A DNA stretch of 64,000 nucleotides from Halovenus halobia (GTDB taxonomy: Archaea; Halobacteriota; Halobacteria; Halobacteriales; Haloarculaceae): NCBI RefSeq assembly GCF_051414135.1, contig NZ_JBLKOA010000005.1:169704-233703 (forward strand), written 5' to 3'. Shown in pieces: positions 49,751 to 58,156 of the stretch. Numbering within the stretch: the first letter of the stretch is position 1; each line of letters opens with the position of its first letter. The notes under the pieces are model-generated. The model did not search any database, was not told the origin of the DNA, and was given only the letters and a program-made list of their open reading frames with translations. The position numbers and the translations under genes were made by a program.

Positions 49751-51063
49751 GAGACGACCTCGACCGGTACAAAGAAGTTGGCGAGAACCGTCGACAGGAC
49801 CTCTCAGAGTTCATCCAGTACGGTGACCTGGGCCAGAGCCGTCGCGACGAAGTCAAAATCCCGATCAAAATCATCGACCTGCCCGAGTTCGAGTACGACC
49901 AACGAGACATGGGCGGGGTCGGTCAGGGCGACGGCGGCACGCCAGAGCCCGGCGACCCAGTCGGCGAACCTGAGCCCGGCGACGAGGACGGCGAAGATGG
50001 CGACCCCGGCGAGGAGGGTGGTGAACACGAGTACTACGAGATGGACCCGGAAGAGTTCGCCGAAGAGCTGGACGAGCAACTCGGACTGGACCTCGACCCG
50101 AAAGGGAAGAAAGTCATCGAAGAGAAAGAAGGCGACTTCACTGACCTCACCCGGACCGGCCCAACTGGCACGCTCGATTTCGAGCGACTGTTCAAGAAAG
50201 GCCTGAAGCGCAAGCTTGCGATGGATTTCGACCGCGACTACGTGCGGGCGGCGCTGCAGATCGACGGCTGGGGGCCAGCGAAAGTCTTCGAGTGGGCACG
50301 ACAGCAGGAGAATTTGCCCGTTTCTCGAGCGTGGATCGAAAGCGCGTACGACGAACTGTCTGGCGACGAGCGAGGCGTCTACGCCACCCTCGAAGAGATG
50401 GAAGCCGATGTCGAGCGGACGAGTACGGCCCAGCGGATTCGCCGCGACGGTATCGACCAGGTACCCTTCCGCCGCGAGGACGAACGCTACCGCTACCCCG
50501 AGATCATCGAGGAACGCGAGAAAAACGTCGTCGTCGTCAACATCCGGGATGTCTCCGGCAGTATGCGCCAGAAGAAACGCGAACTCGTCGAGCGAACGTT
50601 CACCCCGCTGGACTGGTACCTACAAGGGAAATACGACAACGCAGAGTTCGTCTACATCGCTCACGACGCCGACGCGTGGGAAGTCGAGCGCGACGACTTC
50701 TTCGGCATTCGCTCCGGCGGCGGCACCCGCATTTCGAGTGCGTACGAACTCGCTAAGGAGCGACTGGACGAGGAGTACCCATTCAGCGACTGGAACCGCT
50801 ACGTGTTCGCGGCGGGTGACTCCGAGAACTCCAGCAACGACACCGAGGACAAGGTGATCCCGCTGATGGAGGAGATCGACGCGAACCTCCACGCCTACGT
50901 CGAGACCCAGCCTTCGGGCAACGCGATCAACGCCACTCACGCTGAAGAAGTTCAGCAACACTTCGGCGGCAGCGACGACGTGGCGGTGGCGTACATCTCC
51001 AACCCGGAGGATGTGACCGACGCCATCTACGAGATTCTCAGCACGGAGGAAGACAATGAGTGA
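49741..51063 (+). CDS. YeaH/YhbH-family VWA protein (DUF444)
   Basis: This 440-residue protein has the N-terminal DLDRYKEVGENRRQDLSEF and an acidic, Gly/Pro-rich linker (about 55-100). The DUF444 core follows, with a VWA-like MIDAS motif DVSGSMRQKKREL (Asp270, Ser272, Ser274). The later block GGGTRISSAYELAKERL completes a metal site. In bacteria YeaH works with the PrkA kinase YeaG. Its start overlaps the second prkA by ten bases, and its end overlaps spoVR by eight, giving a tight operon. Confidence 0.93.
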   Translation: MGLRDDLDRYKEVGENRRQDLSEFIQYGDLGQSRRDEVKIPIKIIDLPEFEYDQRDMGGVGQGDGGTPEPGDPVGEPEPGDEDGEDGDPGEEGGEHEYYEMDPEEFAEELDEQLGLDLDPKGKKVIEEKEGDFTDLTRTGPTGTLDFERLFKKGLKRKLAMDFDRDYVRAALQIDGWGPAKVFEWARQQENLPVSRAWIESAYDELSGDERGVYATLEEMEADVERTSTAQRIRRDGIDQVPFRREDERYRYPEIIEEREKNVVVVNIRDVSGSMRQKKRELVERTFTPLDWYLQGKYDNAEFVYIAHDADAWEVERDDFFGIRSGGGTRISSAYELAKERLDEEYPFSDWNRYVFAAGDSENSSNDTEDKVIPLMEEIDANLHAYVETQPSGNAINATHAEEVQQHFGGSDDVAVAYISNPEDVTDAIYEILSTEEDNE

Positions 51064-53068
51064 CGACACCCCCATCACGGCACCCGAAGACATCGAGATG
51101 CAACGCGAGGCCGAGCGCCTCGAAGAGCCAGTGCGAGAAGCGGCTGCGCTCGCGAAGAAACTCGGCCTGAACCCGTTCCCGGTCAACTACTGGATCGTCG
51201 ATTACGACGAGATGAACGAGCTGATCGCCTACGGTGGGTTCCAGCAGCGGTACCCACACTGGCGGTGGGGGATGACCTACGACCGCCAGCAGAAGCAGGG
51301 CCAGTTTCTCGGCGGCAAGGCCTTCGAGATTGTCAACAACGACAACCCAGCCCACGCGTTCCTGCAGATCTCGAACACGCTGGCCGACCAGAAGGCAGTC
51401 ATCACCCACGTCGAAGCCCACTCTGATTTCTTCGCGAACAACAAGTGGTTCGGGATGTTCTCGGAGGACCCCGACGCAGCGGCCCGACTCGCTCGCCACG
51501 GCGAAACGATTCAGGAGTACATGCAGGACCCAGAGATCGAGCGTGCCGAGGTCGAGAAGTGGATCGACCACATCCTCTGTCTGGAGGACAACATCGACCA
51601 GCACACACCGTATGCCCCGCTCGACCCGGACGACGACGTGGCGGCGGTCGACACCGAGGAACTCTCCGACGAACTCGGCGACCTGCAACTCTCCGAGGAG
51701 GTCCGACAGGAGGTCTTCGACGAGGAGTGGCTCGACGCCCAGCGCGACGACGACGACGCGACCACGTTCCCCGACGAACCACAGCGAGACATTCTTGCCT
51801 TCCTGCGAACCCACGGGATGCAGTACGACACCGACGCCGAGAAAGCCATCGAGATGGAGGAGTGGCAAAAAGAGATTCTCGAAATCCTGCGGACCGAGGC
51901 GTACTACTTCGCGCCACAGAAGATGACGAAAGTGATGAACGAAGGCTGGGCTTCCTACTGGGAGTCGTTGATGATGGCCGACGAGAACTTCGCAGCCAGC
52001 GACGAGTTCATCACCTACGCCGACCACATGTCGAAAGTGCTCGGCTCGGGCGGGCTCAACCCCTACAGCCTGGGCCTCCAGCTGTGGAAGTTCGTCGAGA
52101 ACACTACCAACCGCCGCCACGTTGTCGAGGAACTGCTCTGTGTGGACGGCATCACCTGGCGGAACTTCCACGACACCGTGGATTTCGAGGCGGTGCTAGC
52201 CGAACTCGAACCTGACCCGATGGTCGCCAGTATCGACCCAGATACCCTCGACGAGTTGGACGCCGACGACCCACGGGTGGACGCCGAGGCACTCGAAGCC
52301 GCCCGAAACGGTAAGCTCGACCTGCAGCAGTACCCCTGGAAAGTACTTTCCTACGAAGGAATGTGCGAGCGACACTACTCGCTGACCAAGCCGGAGAACC
52401 GCGGGTTCGTCTCGCGTATTTCGATGGGCGAACTCGAACAGATTTCTCGGTACATGTTCGACGACTCGAAATACGACAGCGTCGAGGCGGCGCTGTCGGG
52501 GATCGACTACGCGGCCGGGTGGAACCGGATGCGCGAGATTCGCGAGAGTCACAACGACGTGACCTTCCTCGACGAGTTTCTCACCCAGGAGTTCGTCGAC
52601 GAACACAACTACTTCACCTACGAGTACATGCAGTCTTCGGGTGATTACCGGGCCACCTCGACAGACTACCAGGACGTCAAAAAGAAGCTGATGTTGCAGT
52701 TCACCAACTTCGGGAAGCCGACGATTGTCGTCTCCGATGGCAACTACCGCAACCGCAACGAACTCCTCTTGGAGCACCAGTACAACGGTGTCGCGCTGGA
52801 TCTCGGTCAGGCCAAAGACACGCTCCAGCGGGTCTTCGAGCTCTGGGGCCGCCCCGTTGCGCTGCGAACGATCTCCAAGGAGTACGACGACCACGACCTC
52901 GAGGTTGCCCGCCGGCGTGACCGCGAACCCGAACCCAAAGAGCAGGGTATCGAGATTCGCTACGACGGCAGAGAGTTCACTCGCGAAGATGTCGAGTGGT
53001 CCGAGGTCGAACACCTCGCGGCGACAGATGTCGATTACGACACCAAGCCCGAGGAGTGGCTGGCCTGA
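51056..53068 (+). CDS. SpoVR-family protein
   Basis: This 670-residue member of the SpoVR/YcgB family is the fourth gene of the PrkA operon. Typical blocks are NPFPVNYWIVDYDEMNELIA, GGFQQRYPHWRWGMTYDRQQ and HVEAHSDFFANNKWF. The middle has KMTKVMNEGWASYWESLMM and the end has YNGVALDLGQAKDTLQRVFE. SpoVR was first named for a role in Bacillus spore cortex, but in non-spore formers the family is stress-linked and its chemistry is unknown. A zinc-metalloprotease-like site has been suggested from the HxxE-type residues. An acidic insert lies at about 190-240. Confidence 0.93.
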   Translation: MSDDTPITAPEDIEMQREAERLEEPVREAAALAKKLGLNPFPVNYWIVDYDEMNELIAYGGFQQRYPHWRWGMTYDRQQKQGQFLGGKAFEIVNNDNPAHAFLQISNTLADQKAVITHVEAHSDFFANNKWFGMFSEDPDAAARLARHGETIQEYMQDPEIERAEVEKWIDHILCLEDNIDQHTPYAPLDPDDDVAAVDTEELSDELGDLQLSEEVRQEVFDEEWLDAQRDDDDATTFPDEPQRDILAFLRTHGMQYDTDAEKAIEMEEWQKEILEILRTEAYYFAPQKMTKVMNEGWASYWESLMMADENFAASDEFITYADHMSKVLGSGGLNPYSLGLQLWKFVENTTNRRHVVEELLCVDGITWRNFHDTVDFEAVLAELEPDPMVASIDPDTLDELDADDPRVDAEALEAARNGKLDLQQYPWKVLSYEGMCERHYSLTKPENRGFVSRISMGELEQISRYMFDDSKYDSVEAALSGIDYAAGWNRMREIRESHNDVTFLDEFLTQEFVDEHNYFTYEYMQSSGDYRATSTDYQDVKKKLMLQFTNFGKPTIVVSDGNYRNRNELLLEHQYNGVALDLGQAKDTLQRVFELWGRPVALRTISKEYDDHDLEVARRRDREPEPKEQGIEIRYDGREFTREDVEWSEVEHLAATDVDYDTKPEEWLA

Positions 53069-53108
53069 GGTCCCGAACTGTCTTTTTCGCCGCTGTCGTA
53101 CCGCCGGC

Positions 53109-53489
53109 ATGGACAGCTTCGAGGTCAGTACTGACAGCGAGTGCTCGGTTGTCGACATCACCGACCGCGTTGAAGACCTGATTCCAGCCGACGCCGACGG
53201 ACGAGTCACGGTCTTCTCCGAACACACGACCGCTGGCGTCACGGTCAACGAAGCCGAATCTCGGCTGCTCTCAGATTTCGAGACAGCACTCGACGAGCTC
53301 GTTCCGGACGCTGGCTGGGCACACGACGAGATTGACGACAACGCTGATTCCCATATCCGTTCGCTGTTGATTGGCCCTGAGGTGACAGTTCCCGTCGCCG
53401 ACGGCTCTCTGCAGTTGGGAACGTGGCAGTCGGTGCTGTTCGTGGAATGTGATGGGCCACGCCGGCGGAGGGTTCGTGTCGTCGTCTGA
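53109..53489 (+). CDS. YjbQ-family protein (UPF0047)
   Basis: This 126-residue protein of the YjbQ (secondary thiamine-phosphate synthase-like) family has TVFSEHTTAGVTVNEAES, NADSHIRSLLIGPEVTVPV and LGTWQSVLFVECDGPRRRRV. The conserved His residues and Asp-rich loop form a small metal or phosphate site. E. coli YjbQ has weak thiamine phosphate synthase activity, and the true role is unsettled. It starts 40 bases after the SpoVR stop on the same strand. Confidence 0.9.
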   Translation: MDSFEVSTDSECSVVDITDRVEDLIPADADGRVTVFSEHTTAGVTVNEAESRLLSDFETALDELVPDAGWAHDEIDDNADSHIRSLLIGPEVTVPVADGSLQLGTWQSVLFVECDGPRRRRVRVVV

Positions 53490-53537
53490 GCACGCCCAAC
53501 CGAACTGCTCATTTATGCTGATGTGCAACTGGACACA

Positions 53538-53738
53538 ATGGCAGGTGCACCGTCACCCGGACTGCTCGATTACGCTGCCGGCAGCTCTGCAGTTGTGCTT
53601 CTGTTTATCGCCTACGTCGTCTACCCGAATACGATCTTGCAGTACGGCGTGTGGCTGACGATTTTCACCATCTGGATGGCGTGGTTCGTCTACTACGGCA
53701 CCAAGTGGATGTACGGCGTCGACGAGGAGCCATCGTAG
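53538..53738 (+). CDS. Small two-helix membrane protein, copy 1
   Basis: This 66-residue protein has two membrane helices (about 14-30 and 36-56). It shares AYVVYPNTI...W..IFTIWMAW with the next gene (AYVIYPTEL...W.SIFFIQVCW). Both carry the same aromatic pattern (YP, then W and Y/W at the end). Function is unknown. The start was set at ATG 53538, five codons inside the open frame. Confidence 0.65.
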   Translation: MAGAPSPGLLDYAAGSSAVVLLFIAYVVYPNTILQYGVWLTIFTIWMAWFVYYGTKWMYGVDEEPS

Positions 53739-53776
53739 TCGCTACGCATTTACCGGCCGCGCCCCATCTTTCTGGT

Positions 53777-53974
53777 ATGTCTAGCCTGCTCTCTCGATAC
53801 CGGTGGGATATTGCGACGTTTTCCGTATCGTTTGCGCTCGTCGTGTTTGCGTACGTCATTTACCCGACTGAACTCGCCCGCGTGGCGGCGTGGGCGAGCA
53901 TCTTTTTCATCCAGGTCTGTTGGGTCGGCTACGTCGCCTACCGGTGGACCTGGGACGAACACACGCCCGCCTGA
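53777..53974 (+). CDS. Small two-helix membrane protein, copy 2
   Basis: This 65-residue paralog of the previous gene lies 38 bases downstream. Its helices are at about 14-30 and 36-56. The motif FAYVIYPTEL aligns with IAYVVYPNTI. It ends in a short charged tail (RWTWDEHTPA). Its stop abuts the convergent phosphotransacetylase-like gene with no spare base. Function is unknown; the tandem pair may form a heterodimer. Confidence 0.65.
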   Translation: MSSLLSRYRWDIATFSVSFALVVFAYVIYPTELARVAAWASIFFIQVCWVGYVAYRWTWDEHTPA

Positions 53975-55036
53975 TTAGCCGTCGAGAATCGCTTCGATAG
54001 ACAGACTCTCGCTGAGCAGCGTTGCCATCCGTTCGATTGTCTCGGCGCTCCGCGCACGGCCAGAGCCAAGCACTCGTTCTGTCCGGTCGAGTGTCGTCCG
54101 GGTATCTGACTGCACGAGCAAAATCGGGACGCCCTCGCTCGTTGCCCTGCCGAGGACGGCCCGAGAGGGGCGGTGACCGCCAGTCAGAATCACGCAGTTG
54201 ACGCCGCCAGCTTCGATTGCCGCCGTCTGGATATCTGACCGGTCGCCGCCGGTGACCACCGCGGCGTTGCGAGCGCGCCGGAGTTGCGTGAGCGCACCGG
54301 AGCTACTCATCGCACCGACGAGCAGCCGCTCGACACGCCCGTCGGTCGAGACAGCTGGGGTCAACAGCTCTGCGCCGATTCCGTCGGTCAACTCACCGAC
54401 GGTGACGCTGCCGAGTTGTTCGTCGTGGGCCACTGCGCCGTAGCTGTGTACTCCTCGTCCGTCGAGAAACGGCATCGCGTCGTCGACGAGTTCATCGGCA
54501 CGGTCTGGCGAGACATCGTTGAACAGTACGCCGGCGAGTCGGTCGCCAAACGCCCGTTTGGCGTCGAGCAGTTCGTCGACATCGCTCGCTTCAGTGTAGT
54601 CGCTGATGACGATGACTGCAGCGTCCAGCGCCTCGGCGATGTCGGCGTCGGTCAACTCGACGCTTCCGCCGGTCCAGTGGGCCGTCGACCCTTCCAGCAG
54701 CATGAGGTCTGTTCCTTCAGAGAGGTCGCTGAAGTTCTCCGCAATATCGGTCCGGAGCTGTGCCGGGTCGGCGCGGCCTCGGATGGCCTCCTGGACGAAC
54801 GTTGGCGAGTAGACAACCGGTTCGAGCTGGTGCATCCCGGCGTCGAGGTCGAGCAGTTCCCGGGCGAGCATCGGGTCCTCGTCGCGAGTCTTGCCGACGA
54901 CGCTCTCCAGATTCGTGCCTTTGGGCTTCATGTAGCCGACGGTCTGGCCGCGCTGTTGTGCCAGTTGCCCGAGTGCAACCGTAATCGCTGTCTTGCCTGT
55001 GCCGCCGGTCGTCGACGTGAACAGTAGTGTTCTCAT
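53975..55036 (-). CDS. Phosphotransacetylase-like P-loop/DRTGG protein
   Basis: This 353-residue protein has an N-terminal BioD-like P-loop NTPase domain (FTSTTGGTGKTAITVALGQL) and a DRTGG domain from about residue 205 (GAVAHDEQLGSVTVGEL, SSGALTQLRRARNAAVVTGG, CVILTGGHRPSRAVLG). These are the two N-terminal domains of long Pta enzymes, without the acyltransferase domain. Its first codon overlaps the stop of the acetate-CoA ligase gene (ATGA), so it is tied to acetyl-CoA/acetate metabolism and may regulate that ligase. That role is inferred from coupling. Confidence 0.88.
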   Translation of the reverse strand: MRTLLFTSTTGGTGKTAITVALGQLAQQRGQTVGYMKPKGTNLESVVGKTRDEDPMLARELLDLDAGMHQLEPVVYSPTFVQEAIRGRADPAQLRTDIAENFSDLSEGTDLMLLEGSTAHWTGGSVELTDADIAEALDAAVIVISDYTEASDVDELLDAKRAFGDRLAGVLFNDVSPDRADELVDDAMPFLDGRGVHSYGAVAHDEQLGSVTVGELTDGIGAELLTPAVSTDGRVERLLVGAMSSSGALTQLRRARNAAVVTGGDRSDIQTAAIEAGGVNCVILTGGHRPSRAVLGRATSEGVPILLVQSDTRTTLDRTERVLGSGRARSAETIERMATLLSESLSIEAILDG

Positions 55037-57129
55037 AGTTTGTCTCTGTCGAGCGTCAGCCGCAAGTCGACCGCCAGTGCGCCGTCGGGGCCGGCCACGA
55101 CGGGATTGATATCCAGTTCTGTAATCGCCGGGAAATCCACCACGAGCTGTGAAATCCGCCCAATCGTCTCGACGAGAGCCTGCCTGTTGGCTGGCTCGCG
55201 GCCCCGGGCACCGGCCAGCAGTGGGGCAGATTTGATTTCGTCCAGCATCTCTCCTGCTGCGCGTTCCGACACCGGCGCGACTCGGAACGCAGTGTCTTCC
55301 ATCACTTCGACGAAGATGCCGCCGAGGCCAAACATCACCAGCGGGCCGAACTGTGGGTCTCTCGAGACACCGACGATGGTTTCGGTCCCAGCGTCGAGGT
55401 CGACCATCTCCTGTATCTGGACGCCGATAATCGAACTGTCTGGGTTGTAGTTGCGCGCCCTGACAACGAGGTCCTCGTAGGTATCGCGCACGGCTGTCTG
55501 GGGGACGCCTACCTCGACGCCGCCGATGTCAGACTTGTGGCTGATATCCGGGCTGACGATTTTCATCACCACCTCGCCGCCAATCTCGCTGGCGACCCGC
55601 TCGGCGTCGCCGGGACTGTCGACGACCGACCCCGCCGGTGTCGGAATGCCGTAGGCGTCCAGCAGTTCCATCGACTCGACACCGAGCTGTGTCCGCCCGC
55701 GGTCGGCGGCGGCAGTCAGTAGCTCCCGTGCTCGTTCGTACTCCACGTCGAACTCCTCCGGTTCGGAGACTTCGGTCGTGCGGATTGTTGCGTACTCCGA
55801 GAGTGCAGCCAGACTCCGCACTGCCCGTGCCGGGTCGAAGTAGGTGGGGATTCCCACCTCCCGGAGCGTCCCAGCGGCCGCCTCGGTATCCGAGCCACCC
55901 ATCAACGACGCGGCAATCGGCGTCTCGTTCGCTCGCTGTAGCCGTACCGTCTCCGCGGCAAGGTCCTCGAAGCTCAGCGTTGCGGTCGGACAGGCCAGCA
56001 CAACCACCATCCCGACCGACGGGTCCGCGAGCGCCAGTTCGATTGCCTCGGCAAAGCGCTCGGTGTCGGCGTCGCCAATGACGTCGATTGGATTGTAAAT
56101 GTTCGCGCCATCGGGCAACGCTTCTGCGAGTTGGTCGAGCGTGTCGGCCTCGAACTCTGCGAGTTCCAGGTGCGTGTCTCCGACGGCGTCGGTTGTCATC
56201 ACGCCGGGGCCGCCCGCGTTGGTGACGATGGCGACGCCGTCTGTCTCGGGCAGTGGCTGCCCGTCGAGAATCGATGCGAAATCGAATAACTCCTGCACCG
56301 AATCGACTCGGAGCACGCCAGCCTGTTCCAGACCGGCCTCGTAGGCCTTGTCGCTGCCCGCAATCGCACCGGTGTGGGAGGCGGCAGCAGACGCACCGGC
56401 TTCTGTGCGCCCGGATTTCACGACGACAATCGGCGTCTCGCGGCTCACGTCTCGTGCTGTCTCGACGAACTCGCGACCGTCTGCCACATCTTCGAGATAC
56501 CCGAGGATGACGTCCGTTTCGGGGTCCTCACCCCACTCCTTGATGAAGTTTGACTCGTCCAGCACAGCCTTGTTGCCCAGCGAGACAATATCTCGGAATC
56601 CAAGGTCGCGGTCGGCCGCCCAGTCCAGCACTGCCGTGATGAACGCTCCCGACTGGCTCATAAACGAGATGGTTCCCGGGGTTGCCATCCGCGGCCCGAA
56701 CGTGGCGTTCATCCCAACGCCAGTGCTCAACACGCCCAGTGAGTTCGGGCCGACGAGATTGATACCGTGTGTTTCGGCAATCTCGACCAGCTCGGCTTCG
56801 CGGGCTGAGCCCTCGCTGCCGGACTCGCTGAACCCTGCGGTGATGACAACCACGTTGTCGATGCCAGCACTGGCACACTCCTGGAGGACAGTGACCGCGA
56901 TTGCAGCGGGGACGGCAACGACGGCCACATCGACGTCCTCGACGGCGGTCACGCTGTCGTGGCAGTCCAGCCCGAGTACCTGCTCGCGGTTCGGGTTGAC
57001 CGCGACCGTCTCACCGCCGAAGTCTGCGAGCAGGTTGCTCGTAACCGCGTGCCCGACTGTGCCAGCCTCCTCAGAGGCCCCGACGACCGCGACCCGCTGT
57101 GGGGCAAACAGCGTCGATAGCTCACCCAT
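55033..57129 (-). CDS. acd: Acetate-CoA ligase (ADP-forming)
   Basis: This 698-residue single-chain ACD converts acetyl-CoA, ADP and phosphate to acetate, CoA and ATP, the main acetate-forming reaction of haloarchaea. It has an N-terminal CoA-binding domain (RVAVVGASEEAGTVGHAV), CoA-ligase domain (GPNSLGVLSTGVGMNATFG) and catalytic phospho-His252 in ASHTGAIAGSDKAYEA. An ATP-grasp domain follows from about residue 480 (GGEVVMKIVSPDISHKSDIG, FVEVMEDTAFRVAPVSERAA, ELDINPVVAGPDGALAVDLR). The alpha and beta parts are fused, as usual in this group. Divergent SDR gene nearby. Confidence 0.94.
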   Translation of the reverse strand: MGELSTLFAPQRVAVVGASEEAGTVGHAVTSNLLADFGGETVAVNPNREQVLGLDCHDSVTAVEDVDVAVVAVPAAIAVTVLQECASAGIDNVVVITAGFSESGSEGSAREAELVEIAETHGINLVGPNSLGVLSTGVGMNATFGPRMATPGTISFMSQSGAFITAVLDWAADRDLGFRDIVSLGNKAVLDESNFIKEWGEDPETDVILGYLEDVADGREFVETARDVSRETPIVVVKSGRTEAGASAAASHTGAIAGSDKAYEAGLEQAGVLRVDSVQELFDFASILDGQPLPETDGVAIVTNAGGPGVMTTDAVGDTHLELAEFEADTLDQLAEALPDGANIYNPIDVIGDADTERFAEAIELALADPSVGMVVVLACPTATLSFEDLAAETVRLQRANETPIAASLMGGSDTEAAAGTLREVGIPTYFDPARAVRSLAALSEYATIRTTEVSEPEEFDVEYERARELLTAAADRGRTQLGVESMELLDAYGIPTPAGSVVDSPGDAERVASEIGGEVVMKIVSPDISHKSDIGGVEVGVPQTAVRDTYEDLVVRARNYNPDSSIIGVQIQEMVDLDAGTETIVGVSRDPQFGPLVMFGLGGIFVEVMEDTAFRVAPVSERAAGEMLDEIKSAPLLAGARGREPANRQALVETIGRISQLVVDFPAITELDINPVVAGPDGALAVDLRLTLDRDKL

Positions 57130-57235
57130 CGATTGACGTTCGAGCCCCGGGCGATTATAGCTTCGCCTCCTTTCAGTTCAGCCATCGTTCTGTCGAACCG
57201 ACAGGTAGATGAGCGTCCGAGCAAAGGCTCTCTGT

Positions 57236-58156
57236 ATGTTCGGATTCTCTCGGCCACCCGAGGAACAGGCGAACGTCGCGGATGTGGACTGCTCCGAGAA
57301 GACCATACTCGTCACGGGCTCAACGAGCGGCATCGGGCGGGCCACGGCGCAGTCGTTTGGCCGACTCGGTGCACACGTCCTCGTCCACGGCCGCGACACG
57401 GAGGCCGGCGCGGACGTTGTCGACGAGATCGAGTCGACCGACGGCAGTGCCGAGTTTCTGCGCGCAGACTTTGTCGAGCCAGAGCAAGTCTCTGAACTTG
57501 CCGACACCGTCAGCGAGTCGGTCGAGACGCTAGATGTGCTCTGTAACAACGCTGGGGGGCTGTTCGAGACGGTTGAGCCAACCAGCCTCGGCGTCGACCC
57601 CGCGTTCCACATCAACCACCTCGCACCCTACCAGCTAACCGCAGAACTGCTCGACACGCTCGGACCGGGCAGCCGCGTCATCACGACAGCTTCAATAGCC
57701 CACCGTGGCACGACGTTGAATCTCGACGAACTGATGGAGATAGCGGGGCTGTCGACGGCCGCCGCATACGCGCGTTCCAAGCTCGCAAACGTCCAGTTTG
57801 CGGCCGAACTCGGCCGCCGACTGACCGCCGCTGGCCGCGACGTCACCTCGAATTCCTTCCATCCAGGTGTCATTCCGGGCAGCGAGTTCGGTCGCGCGTT
57901 CCCGGGTCTCAGCAGCGAACTGTTTCAGCTGTTCGACCAGTCGCCGTTTACTGAATCTGTCGAAGAAGGCGCGGCGACGCTGGTCTATCTCGGCGTGTCC
58001 GAGGAAGTCGCAGAGACGACTGGCAAGTACTTCGCGCGCCGCCGGGAGAACCGCCCGTCGCCGGACGCTCGTGACCGCACTGCTCAGCGGAAGCTGTGGG
58101 AAGAAAGCGCAAAAATTCTCGACATGGACGAACCGCTCGCGGACTACGCTGACTAG
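57236..58156 (+). CDS. Short-chain dehydrogenase/reductase
   Basis: This SDR of about 306 residues binds NAD(P): TILVTGSTSGIGRATAQSFG (TGxxxGIG), CNNAGG, and the active-site pair in AAYARSKLANVQFA (YxxxK) with the Ser in TTASIAHRG. It resembles retinol dehydrogenase-like SDRs (NHLAPYQLTAELLD, FHPGVIPGSEFGR). The length and C-terminal LWEESAKILDM fit that group. The start was set at the Met of MFGFSRPPEE; an in-frame ATG nine codons earlier is possible. The stop interleaves with that of the RND gene. Confidence 0.9.
   Translation: MFGFSRPPEEQANVADVDCSEKTILVTGSTSGIGRATAQSFGRLGAHVLVHGRDTEAGADVVDEIESTDGSAEFLRADFVEPEQVSELADTVSESVETLDVLCNNAGGLFETVEPTSLGVDPAFHINHLAPYQLTAELLDTLGPGSRVITTASIAHRGTTLNLDELMEIAGLSTAAAYARSKLANVQFAAELGRRLTAAGRDVTSNSFHPGVIPGSEFGRAFPGLSSELFQLFDQSPFTESVEEGAATLVYLGVSEEVAETTGKYFARRRENRPSPDARDRTAQRKLWEESAKILDMDEPLADYAD

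Noticed and set aside
51038..52171. 377-codon minus-strand frame opposite SpoVR
   Set aside because: It lies wholly within the conserved SpoVR and YeaH genes and its translation shows no family pattern. It is an effect of GC-rich codon use.
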